A stretch of DNA of 64,000 nucleotides from Megasphaera micronuciformis F0359 (GTDB lineage: Bacteria > Bacillota > Negativicutes > Veillonellales > Megasphaeraceae), in contig NZ_GL538208.1 of assembly GCF_000165735.1 (NCBI RefSeq), forward strand, positions 611,191 to 675,190. The letters run 5' to 3'. The notes below the pieces were generated by a model that had not been told where the DNA came from, did not search any database, and saw only the letters and a program-made list of their open reading frames with translations. Positions within the stretch are counted from its first letter, which is position 1. Each line of letters starts with the position of its first letter. This document shows positions 45,355 to 54,146 of this stretch, one piece after another. Both the position numbers and the translations under genes were made by a program.

Positions 45355-45615
45355 CTAGCAAAACCGATCGCGTTTCTCTTCAATTTGACAAGGAAGGCAG
45401 ACGATCTCTTCATGCAAAGCTCCCGTTTTTTCTAAATACTGTCGTACCGATGCCATATCTTCATCGGAAATGAGCAGAGATACACCGCAACATACGGAAG
45501 CTTGTCTGGGTGTCGGTGAAATTCGTACCGCTATTTTCGCCTCTTTCAGCCCTCTGTATAAAGTCATGGCTTCTGTATGATTTTTAAAGAGAATATACCA
45601 ATCATATTGTTTCAT
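45355..45615 (-). CDS. DUF3343 putative Se/S carrier protein, copy 1
   Basis: An 86-residue DUF3343 protein (family also described as putative Se/S carrier-like). It opens WYILFKNHTEAMTLYRGLKE and has a paired-cysteine motif ASVCCGVSLLI at residues about 46-56, with further CLPC and a C-terminal cysteine. The start at 45615 directly follows the stop of the double-cubane protein, implying coupled translation. A role in carrying selenium or sulfur is inferred from family and context. Confidence 0.82.
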   Translation of the reverse strand: MKQYDWYILFKNHTEAMTLYRGLKEAKIAVRISPTPRQASVCCGVSLLISDEDMASVRQYLEKTGALHEEIVCLPCQIEEKRDRFC

Positions 45616-45616
45616 T

Positions 45617-46891
45617 TTATCCCAACATTTCAATAAAAGCACCGATACGCGTACGCAATTGTTCCGCATCGTGATCATCGTAATCCGTTTCAATATGCAA
45701 AGACGGAATACCGACATCCTTTAAAGCCGCTTGTACATCTCGGCTTTCCGTATCATAGAGAGTACAGAATTTCAAGTTTACATCAATTACGCCGTCAACC
45801 TTATACTCTTTGCACAAACGCAATAAGTCGTCAATACGACCCGTATTGGGTGTAAAGCAGGCACAGTTATTTTTCATGTATCGTTGTGCCAAGGCCATGA
45901 TTTGACCGTCCGTATCCGTCGGTGTTTCATCCACTTGATGTTCAAAGTACCTCGTACCGGTACAACATTCTTCACAAACAACGACGGCACCCGACGTTTC
46001 TACCAAGTGATGCATCTTCCAATTCGGAATAGCCATAGGTGTACCGGCCAGAAGGATACGCTTTGTACCTGCAGGGGCTACGCCTACGCCGTCGGCAATG
46101 CGTTTTTCCAGTTCATCGGCCAAAGCATTGGCCATATCCGCACACCGCTGCGGATCGTCGAAGAAGGCAATTTGCATCATCAGCAAGGCATCTTTACCGC
46201 TAATGGGGGCCGGGTCAGCCTTACGACAGGCAAAGACTCTTTCCAAAGCCTTGCGTCTCTTATTGAGAAGAACCGTCGCAGCATGTAGTTTCTCAGGTGT
46301 TACCTCATTACCCGTAAATTCTTCTACAACAGCCTTGAAATCCTTAATTTCTCCGGCCCATTTTTCAATATCTTTGGGTCGTTTCATTTGCGGCATATCC
46401 ATAACATGCATGGGTACGTCGCGACCGAGGATTTCGTACGCTTTCTTTTTACCGTCACAAGTCGTTTCGCCTACGTACATATCGGCAATGCGGAAGAACG
46501 GACAGGTGCGTCCGATTCTAGCCCCTACAGAAGCCTTGATCAAAGAACACATACTCTTCGGTAAAACCTGTTCCCCCGCAGGAACCCAGAACTGCGATCC
46601 GCCGCAAAGACCTGTAACAATGCCGTCAGCCGCTACGATAATTTCGTCAGGTACATAAAGGCAGAAGGTGCCGAAAACCTTACGACCCTGTTTTTGCGCT
46701 TCAATCAATTCGGCCGGACGAATACCGTGAATATCCGAAACAACCATATCCCAGAAAGCCATGCCTTCCGGTCTGTTCTTTTGGGACAAGTAAATATCCC
46801 CGAATGCCTGAGGTAATACGGAACACAGTGTATCGTGAGCCTCCAGGTCCATTCCCAACTCTTTCCACATTTCATGTCTGTCTGCCATCAT
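45617..46891 (-). CDS. 2-hydroxyacyl-CoA dehydratase-like double-cubane-cluster protein
   Basis: A 424-residue member of the HgdB/HgdC/double-cubane superfamily. It has GLCGGSQFW, RTCPFFRIADMYVGETTC, DGKKKAYE, a cysteine pair in VVCEECCTGTRYF and the C-terminal KFCTLYDTE. Dehydratases work as two-subunit enzymes; a single gene fits the double-cubane class, which reduces small molecules using an ATPase activator. No activator or second subunit is in the window. It is paired with DUF3343, so a selenium- or sulfur-linked reduction is possible. Confidence 0.85.
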   Translation of the reverse strand: MMADRHEMWKELGMDLEAHDTLCSVLPQAFGDIYLSQKNRPEGMAFWDMVVSDIHGIRPAELIEAQKQGRKVFGTFCLYVPDEIIVAADGIVTGLCGGSQFWVPAGEQVLPKSMCSLIKASVGARIGRTCPFFRIADMYVGETTCDGKKKAYEILGRDVPMHVMDMPQMKRPKDIEKWAGEIKDFKAVVEEFTGNEVTPEKLHAATVLLNKRRKALERVFACRKADPAPISGKDALLMMQIAFFDDPQRCADMANALADELEKRIADGVGVAPAGTKRILLAGTPMAIPNWKMHHLVETSGAVVVCEECCTGTRYFEHQVDETPTDTDGQIMALAQRYMKNNCACFTPNTGRIDDLLRLCKEYKVDGVIDVNLKFCTLYDTESRDVQAALKDVGIPSLHIETDYDDHDAEQLRTRIGAFIEMLG

Positions 46892-46924
46892 TAAATACCT
46901 CCGCTTCTTATGATTTTATGCAAA

Positions 46925-46968
46925 AATAAACAGCCATGTCGAGGCGTGCGCCTCGACAGACTGTAAAT
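46925..46968 (-). terminator. Terminator between permease and double-cubane gene
   Basis: A TGTCGAGGC/GCCTCGACA stem extended by ACAG/CTGT arms and followed by TTTATTTTT on the minus strand. It separates the selA-permease transcript from the double-cubane pair, at least partly. Confidence 0.8.
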
Positions 46969-46979
46969 TCCTTATGATC

Positions 46980-48032
46980 TTATCCTAAAACATACGGTGC
47001 TATAAGACCGCAAATGATGCCGATAATGACGACACCGAAGAAAATCGTAAACAAAGCCTTTGTAGGAAATGCTTTCTTGACGATAAGTAGAGACGGCAGG
47101 CTTACAGCCGGCAATGTCATCATTAAGGTTACGGCCGGACCGGTCGATAAACCGGCTGCCAGTAAGGTTTGTACAACCGGAATTTCCGCTGCCGTAGGGA
47201 TGACGAACAAAGTACCGGCCAGGGCCAAGCCTATAATTACGAAAATATCATTGCCCCATTCACTGCCTACTGTAGGGAACAACCATGCACGAGCAAAACC
47301 CAAGGCTAAGACGACAATTAAATAAGCCGGTATGGTGTGAAGAATCAATTTCCACAAGCTTTTCATCCAACGGAGCATGAAGCTTTCCATTGCATCTTCT
47401 TTATCTTTTAAAGCCAGGTCTTTTTCCGACACTACCGCCTCTTCACCGGCTGCCTTACCGGCCAACCAGGAAACACAGAAAACGGTAATAATTCCGGCTA
47501 CAATTCTAAAAGCCGCATATTCCCACGAAAGGACAAAGCCCATGAACACAATAGTCGCCGGATTGAGAACCGGGTTGGCCAAAAAGAAAGTAACGGCGGA
47601 ACGAACCGATGCCGAACGAGCACGCAGACCTTCCGTAACGGGAGCGGCACAGCAGGTGCACATCATCCCCGGAAGTGCGGCCGCACCGCTACGCAGGCTC
47701 GATGCAAAATCATTGGCTCCCATAAACCGGGTTACCCACTTACGCGGTATAAGCACTTGCACTAACGAACCGACAAGAAGGCCCAAGACAACAGCCTTCC
47801 AAACGGCTGTAAAATAAGCCGACGCATAATCGAGAGCCGCTTGTACAGACGGCTCCGGTGCCTGTGCCGACGTTCCCGTAATAATGGATGAGCCGATACT
47901 TCCCTTGGCTGCCGCTACGAAAGCCTTGGCATAGTACGGATCCCATTTGACATAAAAGAGCCCGACTACGGCCACAATAGCAAAAATTAAAGGAAATAAA
48001 ACTTTATGTCTCTTACTCACATTGTCTTCCAT
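46980..48032 (-). CDS. COG0701 (DUF318/ArsP-like) permease
   Basis: A 350-residue permease with about eight helices in two repeats. The family cysteine motif appears as MMCTCCAAPVTEGLRARS near residue 115, followed by FFLANPVLNPATIVFMGF. Characterised relatives (ArsP) export organoarsenicals. Here it is 20 bases downstream of selA, so a selenium compound is a possible substrate (inference). The start at 48032 follows GGGGGG; an earlier in-frame ATG lies inside selA. Confidence 0.8.
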   Translation of the reverse strand: MEDNVSKRHKVLFPLIFAIVAVVGLFYVKWDPYYAKAFVAAAKGSIGSSIITGTSAQAPEPSVQAALDYASAYFTAVWKAVVLGLLVGSLVQVLIPRKWVTRFMGANDFASSLRSGAAALPGMMCTCCAAPVTEGLRARSASVRSAVTFFLANPVLNPATIVFMGFVLSWEYAAFRIVAGIITVFCVSWLAGKAAGEEAVVSEKDLALKDKEDAMESFMLRWMKSLWKLILHTIPAYLIVVLALGFARAWLFPTVGSEWGNDIFVIIGLALAGTLFVIPTAAEIPVVQTLLAAGLSTGPAVTLMMTLPAVSLPSLLIVKKAFPTKALFTIFFGVVIIGIICGLIAPYVLG

Positions 48033-48052
48033 GTAAAAATCCCCCCATCGTC

Positions 48053-49459
48053 CTACTTGCAAGCACTTGCCAAGGTACGACAAATAATAATAAATTCATC
48101 TTCCTGAACGGTTCGTACGCTGATTAAAATCCTATCATGCTGGACTCGCACAATAACGGGAATATCCGCTTCACGCAGACGTTTTTCCGCCCCTGCCGCC
48201 GTTATCCCGTCGATGTCCAAGGCTACGGCATAACCGGGCATATTGTACTCGGGATAAGAACCGCCACCGACCATGTCCGTCACTTCTTCTACCTTCCATC
48301 GAACGGGAAGATTTTCTTCTTCAAGAACACGAATAAAACGACCGCACTTTTCCTGTGCTTCGTCCTTGGTCAGAGCCAACATTTGCAAGACGGGAATATC
48401 CCGAATGGCACGTTCTTCATCCAAGTAAGAACGAAAAGTCGCTTCCAAAGCGGCAATAGTCATCTTATCGACGCGCAAAGCACGTAAAAGTTGATTCTTT
48501 TTCATCGCTTCAATATATTCTTTTTTACCTACAATAATTCCCGCCTGAGGACCGCCCAAGAGCTTATCACCGCTGAAGGTTACAATATCACACCCCTTGG
48601 CAATCGCTTCCTTTACGGTAGGCTCATAAGGCAAGCCGAAACGAGTCATGTCGATTAAAAGGCCGCTACCCAAGTCGTTAATTAACGGTAACCCGTGATC
48701 ATGTGCCAACTTGGACATATCTTCCATAGGCACGCTTTCCGTAAATCCCACTATATGGTAATTACTGGTGTGCACCTTCATGAGAGCTCCCGTTTCCTCT
48801 CCGATAGCCCCGGCATAATCGGACAAGTGGGTCTTATTGGTCGTCCCGACCTCACAAATATGACCGCCGCTATGCTCAATAACCTGAGGAATACGGAACT
48901 TACCGCCGATTTCGACCAACTCTCCACGGGAAATAACCACTTCTTTTCCCTGTATCAGCGTATTTAAGGCCAACATAACGGCTGCCGCGTTATTATTAAC
49001 GACAAGAACGTCTTCCGCACCCGTAAGTTCTCTGAGCATATCCGTCAAATGGGCATAGCGGGAACCTCTTTGGCCTTGAGCAATATCATACTCCAAGTTT
49101 GAATAGTATCCGGCTACGGCCGCCACATGCAGGCATACGGATTCACTCAAAACGGAACGTCCCAAATTCGTATGCAACACCGTACCTGTCGCGTTGATGA
49201 CGCGGCGCAGGCGAAAGGCCTCTCGATCTTTGATCTGCTTCGATACGAGAGCGGCTACTTCTTCATCGGCAGGCACATCCGTTATCTTTTTATTTAAAAC
49301 ATCCTCTCTTATTGTGGCCAACACCTTTTGCAAAGCGTCTTTTACAAGAAGCGGTGAATACGAATCGGCTAAAGCCGACATGTCGGAGCGGCTCAAAAAT
49401 ACGTCTACCTTCGGAAGAGAGGCCAATACATTCCGTTTTTCTTTCACTATGGGCACCAA
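48053..49459 (-). CDS. selA: L-seryl-tRNA(Sec) selenium transferase SelA
   Basis: Converts Ser-tRNA(Sec) to Sec-tRNA(Sec) using selenophosphate. The 468-residue PLP enzyme has the N-terminal SelA domain, INATGTVLHTNLGRS, and the PLP lysine in TFSGDKLLGGPQAG. The start is uncertain: TTG 49459, or GTG one codon later; the ribosome site is weak. It lies between DUF3343 copy 2 and the permease. Confidence 0.96.
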   Translation of the reverse strand: MVPIVKEKRNVLASLPKVDVFLSRSDMSALADSYSPLLVKDALQKVLATIREDVLNKKITDVPADEEVAALVSKQIKDREAFRLRRVINATGTVLHTNLGRSVLSESVCLHVAAVAGYYSNLEYDIAQGQRGSRYAHLTDMLRELTGAEDVLVVNNNAAAVMLALNTLIQGKEVVISRGELVEIGGKFRIPQVIEHSGGHICEVGTTNKTHLSDYAGAIGEETGALMKVHTSNYHIVGFTESVPMEDMSKLAHDHGLPLINDLGSGLLIDMTRFGLPYEPTVKEAIAKGCDIVTFSGDKLLGGPQAGIIVGKKEYIEAMKKNQLLRALRVDKMTIAALEATFRSYLDEERAIRDIPVLQMLALTKDEAQEKCGRFIRVLEEENLPVRWKVEEVTDMVGGGSYPEYNMPGYAVALDIDGITAAGAEKRLREADIPVIVRVQHDRILISVRTVQEDEFIIICRTLASACK

Positions 49460-49491
49460 CTTTCTACTATAATAGAGTGTACCGTTTTATT

Positions 49492-49755
49492 TTATACTTC
49501 ACAGTATGTAACGGACAAGCCTTCTTTTTCAGCATGGTAAAAACCGTCACAGGAAAGCTGTTCTTCTTCCAAAAGCGTTTTTAAAGCTCCTTCTTCATTC
49601 AATTCATACTTTAATGAAAAGCCGCAACTGGCATATATTTTAGAAGGTGTCGGTATAATGCGTACTGCCAAGCCCTCTTTTTTAGCCCTTTCTTCTATGA
49701 CCATGGCATCGCGCGTGTTTTTCAGCAGGGCTACGCCATAACGTTCCGTAGTCAT
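49492..49755 (-). CDS. DUF3343 putative Se/S carrier protein, copy 2
   Basis: An 87-residue DUF3343 protein with a single-cysteine motif YASCGFSLKYE at residues 42-52, where copy 1 has two adjacent cysteines, and a further C-terminal cysteine pair region (LSCDGF, YCEV). Its ATG overlaps the yedF stop codon, so the two are translationally coupled. Selenium carrier function is inferred. Confidence 0.82.
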   Translation of the reverse strand: MTTERYGVALLKNTRDAMVIEERAKKEGLAVRIIPTPSKIYASCGFSLKYELNEEGALKTLLEEEQLSCDGFYHAEKEGLSVTYCEV

Positions 49756-50342
49756 TACGGTTTAATGATGCGATAAGCCTTACGCATCATCTCAACAATG
49801 GCATACATATTCGTAACTTCTCCTACGGCGACCTTCTCGGTCAGGCCGTAGAAGTTGAGGCAGGCACCGCAGCCGAAGATTTCCGTTCCGGCAGCCGCCA
49901 TCTTTTGCAAATCTTCCAATACTTCCGAGTCTTTAGTAATAAGAGGTACCCCGCCGTTATAGAAAATAATGCGGCGCGGCAGCACATCTTGTTCCGTCAA
50001 AGAATAAATGAATCCTTTCATCAGATTCTTACCCAACTGTTCATCGCCCTTACCCATAGTAGGCGAATCGATGACGACAATATATTCATCCGTATCCTTA
50101 TCCGCTGCAGGTACTTGAACCGCTTGTTCGCCTTCAGTCTTGGTAACGGTTACGACAAAACGATCGGCACTTTCTTCTTTTAATTCATAAGCATAGCCGA
50201 GTTCCGCCGCCATTTTGCGCAAGTTTTCCGTAGCGATTTTGTTATCTACCGTCGTTTCTACTACATCTTCCGTTCTTAAAGCCTTACGTGTTTCAATCAC
50301 GGGTAACGGGCATGCCATTCCGACTGCATTTACTTTTACCAT
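49755..50342 (-). CDS. yedF: Selenium metabolism protein YedF (TusA-DsrE fusion)
   Basis: A 195-residue two-domain protein. An N-terminal TusA-like domain has the GMACPLPVIETRKAL motif with its reactive cysteine. A C-terminal DsrE-like domain carries FGCGACLNFYGL at about residue 155. YedF is a genomic marker of selenium use and probably handles selenium or sulfur bound to cysteine. The start at 50342 follows GGGGGA. Confidence 0.92.
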   Translation of the reverse strand: MVKVNAVGMACPLPVIETRKALRTEDVVETTVDNKIATENLRKMAAELGYAYELKEESADRFVVTVTKTEGEQAVQVPAADKDTDEYIVVIDSPTMGKGDEQLGKNLMKGFIYSLTEQDVLPRRIIFYNGGVPLITKDSEVLEDLQKMAAAGTEIFGCGACLNFYGLTEKVAVGEVTNMYAIVEMMRKAYRIIKP

Positions 50343-50439
50343 TTTAAATCCCCCTTTACATAAACAAGGAACACCTTTTGCATTGTGTCGGTTTCCTTTA
50401 AATAACGGTGCGAAAAGGTACGCTCCCCTTCGCACACTT

Positions 50440-51183
50440 CTATTGAATATAACTCAAATAGGTTTTTGTTTCTTCTCGTTCGGGATGAGAAAACAAATCC
50501 TCAGTGGTACGTCGCTCTATGATTTGCCCCTTTTCCATATAGACAACATAGTCGGCCAATCGCTTCGCCTGTGACAGATTGTGCGTCACTATTAAAACGG
50601 CACAGCGGTCTTTCAGTTTTTTCAGTGTCTCTTCAATACGCAAGGTACTTTTGATATCCAAAGCCGAGCAAGGTTCATCAAGTAATAAAGCCTGAGGATC
50701 CAAAGCCAAGGCACGAGCTATGCATAAACGTTGCTGCTGGCCTCCCGACAAAGACCCGGCCGGTGAGTCCAACATATCTTTGACTTCATCATACAGCCCC
50801 GCCGCTTTTAAAGCTTCAACGGCTGTTTCCCGCCGCTGTAACGTTGTCCCCTTACGATGATAATTCAATGCATAAAGCATATTATTCATAAGAGAAAAAG
50901 GAAAGACTGTCGGCTGCTGCCCTATGAGCCCTACTTTTTTCCGAAGCTCACCCACATCCATGCCGGATATATCCCTGTCGTCTAAAAAAATCTTGCCGCC
51001 ATGAATCTGTACGCCGTCACCCAAGGTTTGATTCAGGCTATGCAACAACGTGGATTTTCCGCATCCGGACATACCGATAATAGCCGTTACGGCCCGCTCG
51101 GGTACGATTAAGTCGATATCTTTTAAAATATCCTTATGCTTTGTCCCTACCCGTAAGCCTTCTATACGAATATGAGCCTTCAT
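50440..51183 (-). CDS. pstB: Phosphate-type ABC transporter ATPase (PstB-like)
   Basis: A 247-residue ATPase with Walker A GMSGCGKSTLLHSLN, signature LSGGQQQRLCIARAL, and Walker B LLLDEPCSALD. It overlaps pstA by one base. No phoU follows; instead the selenium gene yedF lies 97 bases downstream in the same direction. The start follows the pstA stop. Confidence 0.88.
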   Translation of the reverse strand: MKAHIRIEGLRVGTKHKDILKDIDLIVPERAVTAIIGMSGCGKSTLLHSLNQTLGDGVQIHGGKIFLDDRDISGMDVGELRKKVGLIGQQPTVFPFSLMNNMLYALNYHRKGTTLQRRETAVEALKAAGLYDEVKDMLDSPAGSLSGGQQQRLCIARALALDPQALLLDEPCSALDIKSTLRIEETLKKLKDRCAVLIVTHNLSQAKRLADYVVYMEKGQIIERRTTEDLFSHPEREETKTYLSYIQ

Positions 51184-52004
51184 TATTTTCCCCGCTTTAA
51201 TGCAAATCTGCAAATACAATTAACAATCAAAAGCATTACTATAAGAACGAATGCCGTTCCGTATGCCAAGGACACGGAGTATCCCTCACTTACCAATAAA
51301 TACAAATGATAAGGCAGGGACATAAAGGGATCCGTAAGTCCCGGGAGCCTTCTTGTAAACAAGACGGCTCCCGTAAACATGACCGGTGCCGCCGCTCCCA
51401 TGGCATAGGCCGTAGCCAAGGCTACGGCTGAAAAGAACTCCTGTTTTCTCGTGCCTATAACCAAGGTAGCCACAATATGCATATCCCCTATACCCAAAGC
51501 TCTGGCAGCCGCGATACGGTCCACAGGATATTCACGGAACATTTTTTCCAAACGTACGGTAATAAAAGGAATAATCATGATTCCCAACGTCATACCCGCC
51601 GTCAATACGCTCTTATGTATATCTAAATGAATAAGAAAAATACTGTACCCGAAAAGACCTAACAAGACGGACGGTATACCGGAAGCACACTCGGTACAAA
51701 AGCGAAAAATCTCATATAATCGTCTATTCTTGCAAATGAATACGGCCCACACGGTCAAGAGTGTCGCACCTAAGGATGCACAAACGGCCGCTACCGCACC
51801 GGACAACAGGGAGCCCACAATAGCCGGAAAAATACCGCCTGCCGTTCCTAACGGTGTGCCTGAAGGAAAATCAAGAATAAAGGACGGACTTAAGTACGCT
51901 TCGCCCTTAACCAAGATGTAGAAAAAGACGAAAAAGGTCACTCCTACGGTCAGTAATCCGCATATCCAAATATAGAAGGAAAGTAACTTTTTTAACATCC
52001 CCAA
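51183..52004 (-). CDS. pstA: Phosphate-type ABC permease (PstA-like)
   Basis: A 273-residue permease with six helices and a binding-protein-dependent transport loop (AAARALGIGDMHIVATLVIG, about residues 166-185). It overlaps pstC by 13 bases and pstB by one, indicating tight coupling. The substrate depends on the PstS partner. Confidence 0.87.
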   Translation of the reverse strand: MGMLKKLLSFYIWICGLLTVGVTFFVFFYILVKGEAYLSPSFILDFPSGTPLGTAGGIFPAIVGSLLSGAVAAVCASLGATLLTVWAVFICKNRRLYEIFRFCTECASGIPSVLLGLFGYSIFLIHLDIHKSVLTAGMTLGIMIIPFITVRLEKMFREYPVDRIAAARALGIGDMHIVATLVIGTRKQEFFSAVALATAYAMGAAAPVMFTGAVLFTRRLPGLTDPFMSLPYHLYLLVSEGYSVSLAYGTAFVLIVMLLIVNCICRFALKRGK

Positions 52005-52864
52005 GAACTCCTCTTCTTATGTCGTACAACTCTTAATAAAAGACCGGACAGAAGAAGTAAAAACAAGAGTACGGCGCCGGCGGCATATAAGGCACTGTAA
52101 TGCAGACTTCCGTACTCGGCACTGCCCATTTCCAAGGCAATCAGTGACGGTACGGATTCGCCCTTACCCAAAAATTCAGGCATGATAACCGCATTTCCCA
52201 TAACCATCATGACGGCCATCGTTTCTCCCGCCGCTCGTGCAAAGGATAATATCCAGGCACCGATAACGGCATTTCGCATATAAGGTAAGACAATCCGGCG
52301 TATAAAATACATCATATCGGCTCCCAATGCCAGTGATGTACCTTCGTATACGCGTCGTACCTCACCGATGGACTCGACACAAGTAGATACGACAAAAGGT
52401 AACAACATAACCGACAGGACAAGGGCGGCAGCCAGTATAGACTCACCGGATGCCAACTCAAAAATCCTGCCGATTCGATTCACCACAACGGTTAAGCCGA
52501 TAAAGCCGAAAATAACGGAAGGAACTCCCGCCAACATATCAATAAAAGCCAAGAGTATGTCTCGTATACGGGCAGATACAAAAAAAGAAAGAAACAGGGC
52601 ACATCCCGTGCCTACGGGGACTGCCAACAAAACGGCCAATAAGGATACGTACAGGCTGCCGCAGATCATGGGAAAAATCCCCAACTCAGGCGGATTTCCC
52701 AAGGGATTCCAGTTTTGTGAGAACAGGAAGGTTAACCAATCGGTTTCTTCGCCTACAGGCAATCCTTCATGACATATAAAGAAGAATAAAAAGACAAACA
52801 GTCCGATAACGAACCAGGCCCCTGCCGTCACACCGTATTGAATGAATCTTTCACTCTTTTTCAT
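51992..52864 (-). CDS. pstC: Phosphate-type ABC permease (PstC-like)
   Basis: A 290-residue permease with six helices and the loop GTSLALGADMMYFIRRIVLP at about residues 175-194. It lies 54 bases after pstS and pairs with PstA to form the membrane channel. The length is normal for the family. Confidence 0.88.
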   Translation of the reverse strand: MKKSERFIQYGVTAGAWFVIGLFVFLFFFICHEGLPVGEETDWLTFLFSQNWNPLGNPPELGIFPMICGSLYVSLLAVLLAVPVGTGCALFLSFFVSARIRDILLAFIDMLAGVPSVIFGFIGLTVVVNRIGRIFELASGESILAAALVLSVMLLPFVVSTCVESIGEVRRVYEGTSLALGADMMYFIRRIVLPYMRNAVIGAWILSFARAAGETMAVMMVMGNAVIMPEFLGKGESVPSLIALEMGSAEYGSLHYSALYAAGAVLLFLLLLSGLLLRVVRHKKRSSWGC

Positions 52865-52918
52865 ACACTCCCCCGTAAGAGAGATAACGGACGAAAGTCG
52901 TCCGTTATCTTTTTCAAC

Positions 52919-53809
52919 CTATTTTACGGGAATAAATCCCATAGCTTCAATCAGCTTTTGTCCCGCATCGGAACGCAAGTAGTCCATAAAGGCTTTTTGA
53001 ACCTTTGTAAGTTCACCGCTACCGACGATAAGTAAAGGACGCTGAATCTTGTACGAGCCGTCAACAATCGTTTCCGGTGTAGCTGCGACGCCGTCAACTT
53101 TTAAAGCAAAAATTTTTCCTTCATTTTGCTTAGCTACCCCGTAAGAAGCGTAGCCTACGGCATTTTCATTTTCAATAATCTTAGCTACGAGAGCCCCCAT
53201 GGACGGTGCCTGGATGGCCTTATCCGTAACCTTCGTATCCCCCATGATTTTTTCCTGGAATACTTCATGAGCACCGCCGCCCAAATCTCTCGTTACAACA
53301 ACAATTTCCGTTGCCGGCAGGGACGGGTCCACTTCATTCCAAGTCTTATATTCACCGGAGAAAATCTTTTTAATTTGATCACTCGTCAAATTATCCTTAA
53401 TTTTAGCAATAGGGTTATTCGGGTTGACGGCAATAGTCAATGCATCGATACCCACCTTGTATTCCTGATAGTTTTTAATTTTTTCCTTTTCGCTACTCTT
53501 TACTTCTCTGGCCACTAAGCCAAAGTCGGCCGTACCGTCAAGCAACGCTTTAATGCCTGCACCGGAACCGCCGGACGTAACGTTAATTACAATATCCGCG
53601 TCAGGCAAAGACGAGTTCACTTTGTTCCATTTACCGTACTGTTCCGTAAAAGCCGTACCCGCTTTAGTGACAACCGGCGCCAAGGTTGACGATCCGAAAA
53701 AGGTGATATCCGTCTTTTCCTTCGCCGTATTGCCGCCGTTACCGCAGGCTGCCGTAAAAACAAGACTTGCCCCCAGGGCTAATACTGCTAAAAATCTACG
53801 TGTAAACAT
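52919..53809 (-). CDS. pstS: PstS-like oxyanion-binding lipoprotein with altered loop
   Basis: A 296-residue substrate-binding lipoprotein. A signal peptide ends in the lipobox FTAAC (Cys21). GSSTLAPVV and VTSGGSGAGIKAL match PstS, but the third anion loop reads TRDLGGGAHEVF instead of the usual R..GSGT. Phosphate is the default reading; the missing serine and threonine and the neighbouring selenium genes make another oxyanion possible. Confidence 0.85.
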   Translation of the reverse strand: MFTRRFLAVLALGASLVFTAACGNGGNTAKEKTDITFFGSSTLAPVVTKAGTAFTEQYGKWNKVNSSLPDADIVINVTSGGSGAGIKALLDGTADFGLVAREVKSSEKEKIKNYQEYKVGIDALTIAVNPNNPIAKIKDNLTSDQIKKIFSGEYKTWNEVDPSLPATEIVVVTRDLGGGAHEVFQEKIMGDTKVTDKAIQAPSMGALVAKIIENENAVGYASYGVAKQNEGKIFALKVDGVAATPETIVDGSYKIQRPLLIVGSGELTKVQKAFMDYLRSDAGQKLIEAMGFIPVK

Positions 53810-53943
53810 ATGACAACTCCTTTGTAATTATTGTAGAATACGCATGGAAACAGTATCCCTTCTTTATAACAGGTCTTCCGGACAACTTCTATAAGTTTTT
53901 CCCGTATTGCAAAACAAAGAAATTTCTAAACAACTATATGCGT

Positions 53944-53966
53944 ATTATACTTAACAGATATTATCT
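53944..53966 (-). promoter_or_regulatory. Possible -10 element and palindrome upstream of pstS
   Basis: Consensus TATAAT (53944-53949 on the minus strand) with no good -35. An 11-base palindrome AGATA-A-TATCT (53956-53966) lies in its place, so a regulator may bind here. Confidence 0.35.
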
Positions 53967-54074
53967 TACTGCATGCATATATGCCGGTCAATTGAGTATT
54001 AATAAGATAAAAATATGCCAAACTATTAATTAGTATATTTTATAAATAACCGTGATTTTATAGGCTTTTTTATT
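53967..54074. other. AT-rich non-coding stretch between hpf and pstS
   Basis: About 110 bases of AT-rich sequence with no open frame and no structure I could recognise, between the pstS promoter region and the hpf terminator. Confidence 0.4.
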
Positions 54075-54077
54075 AAA

Positions 54078-54118
54078 AATCCCCCTTGTCATACTGACTT
54101 TGACAAGGGGGATTTGAT
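54078..54118 (-). terminator. Terminator after hpf
   Basis: AATCCCCCTTGTCA/TGACAAGGGGGATT hairpin followed by T residues on the minus strand. Confidence 0.9.
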
Positions 54119-54146
54119 ATTACTTTACACTTTTCTAAGCATATCT

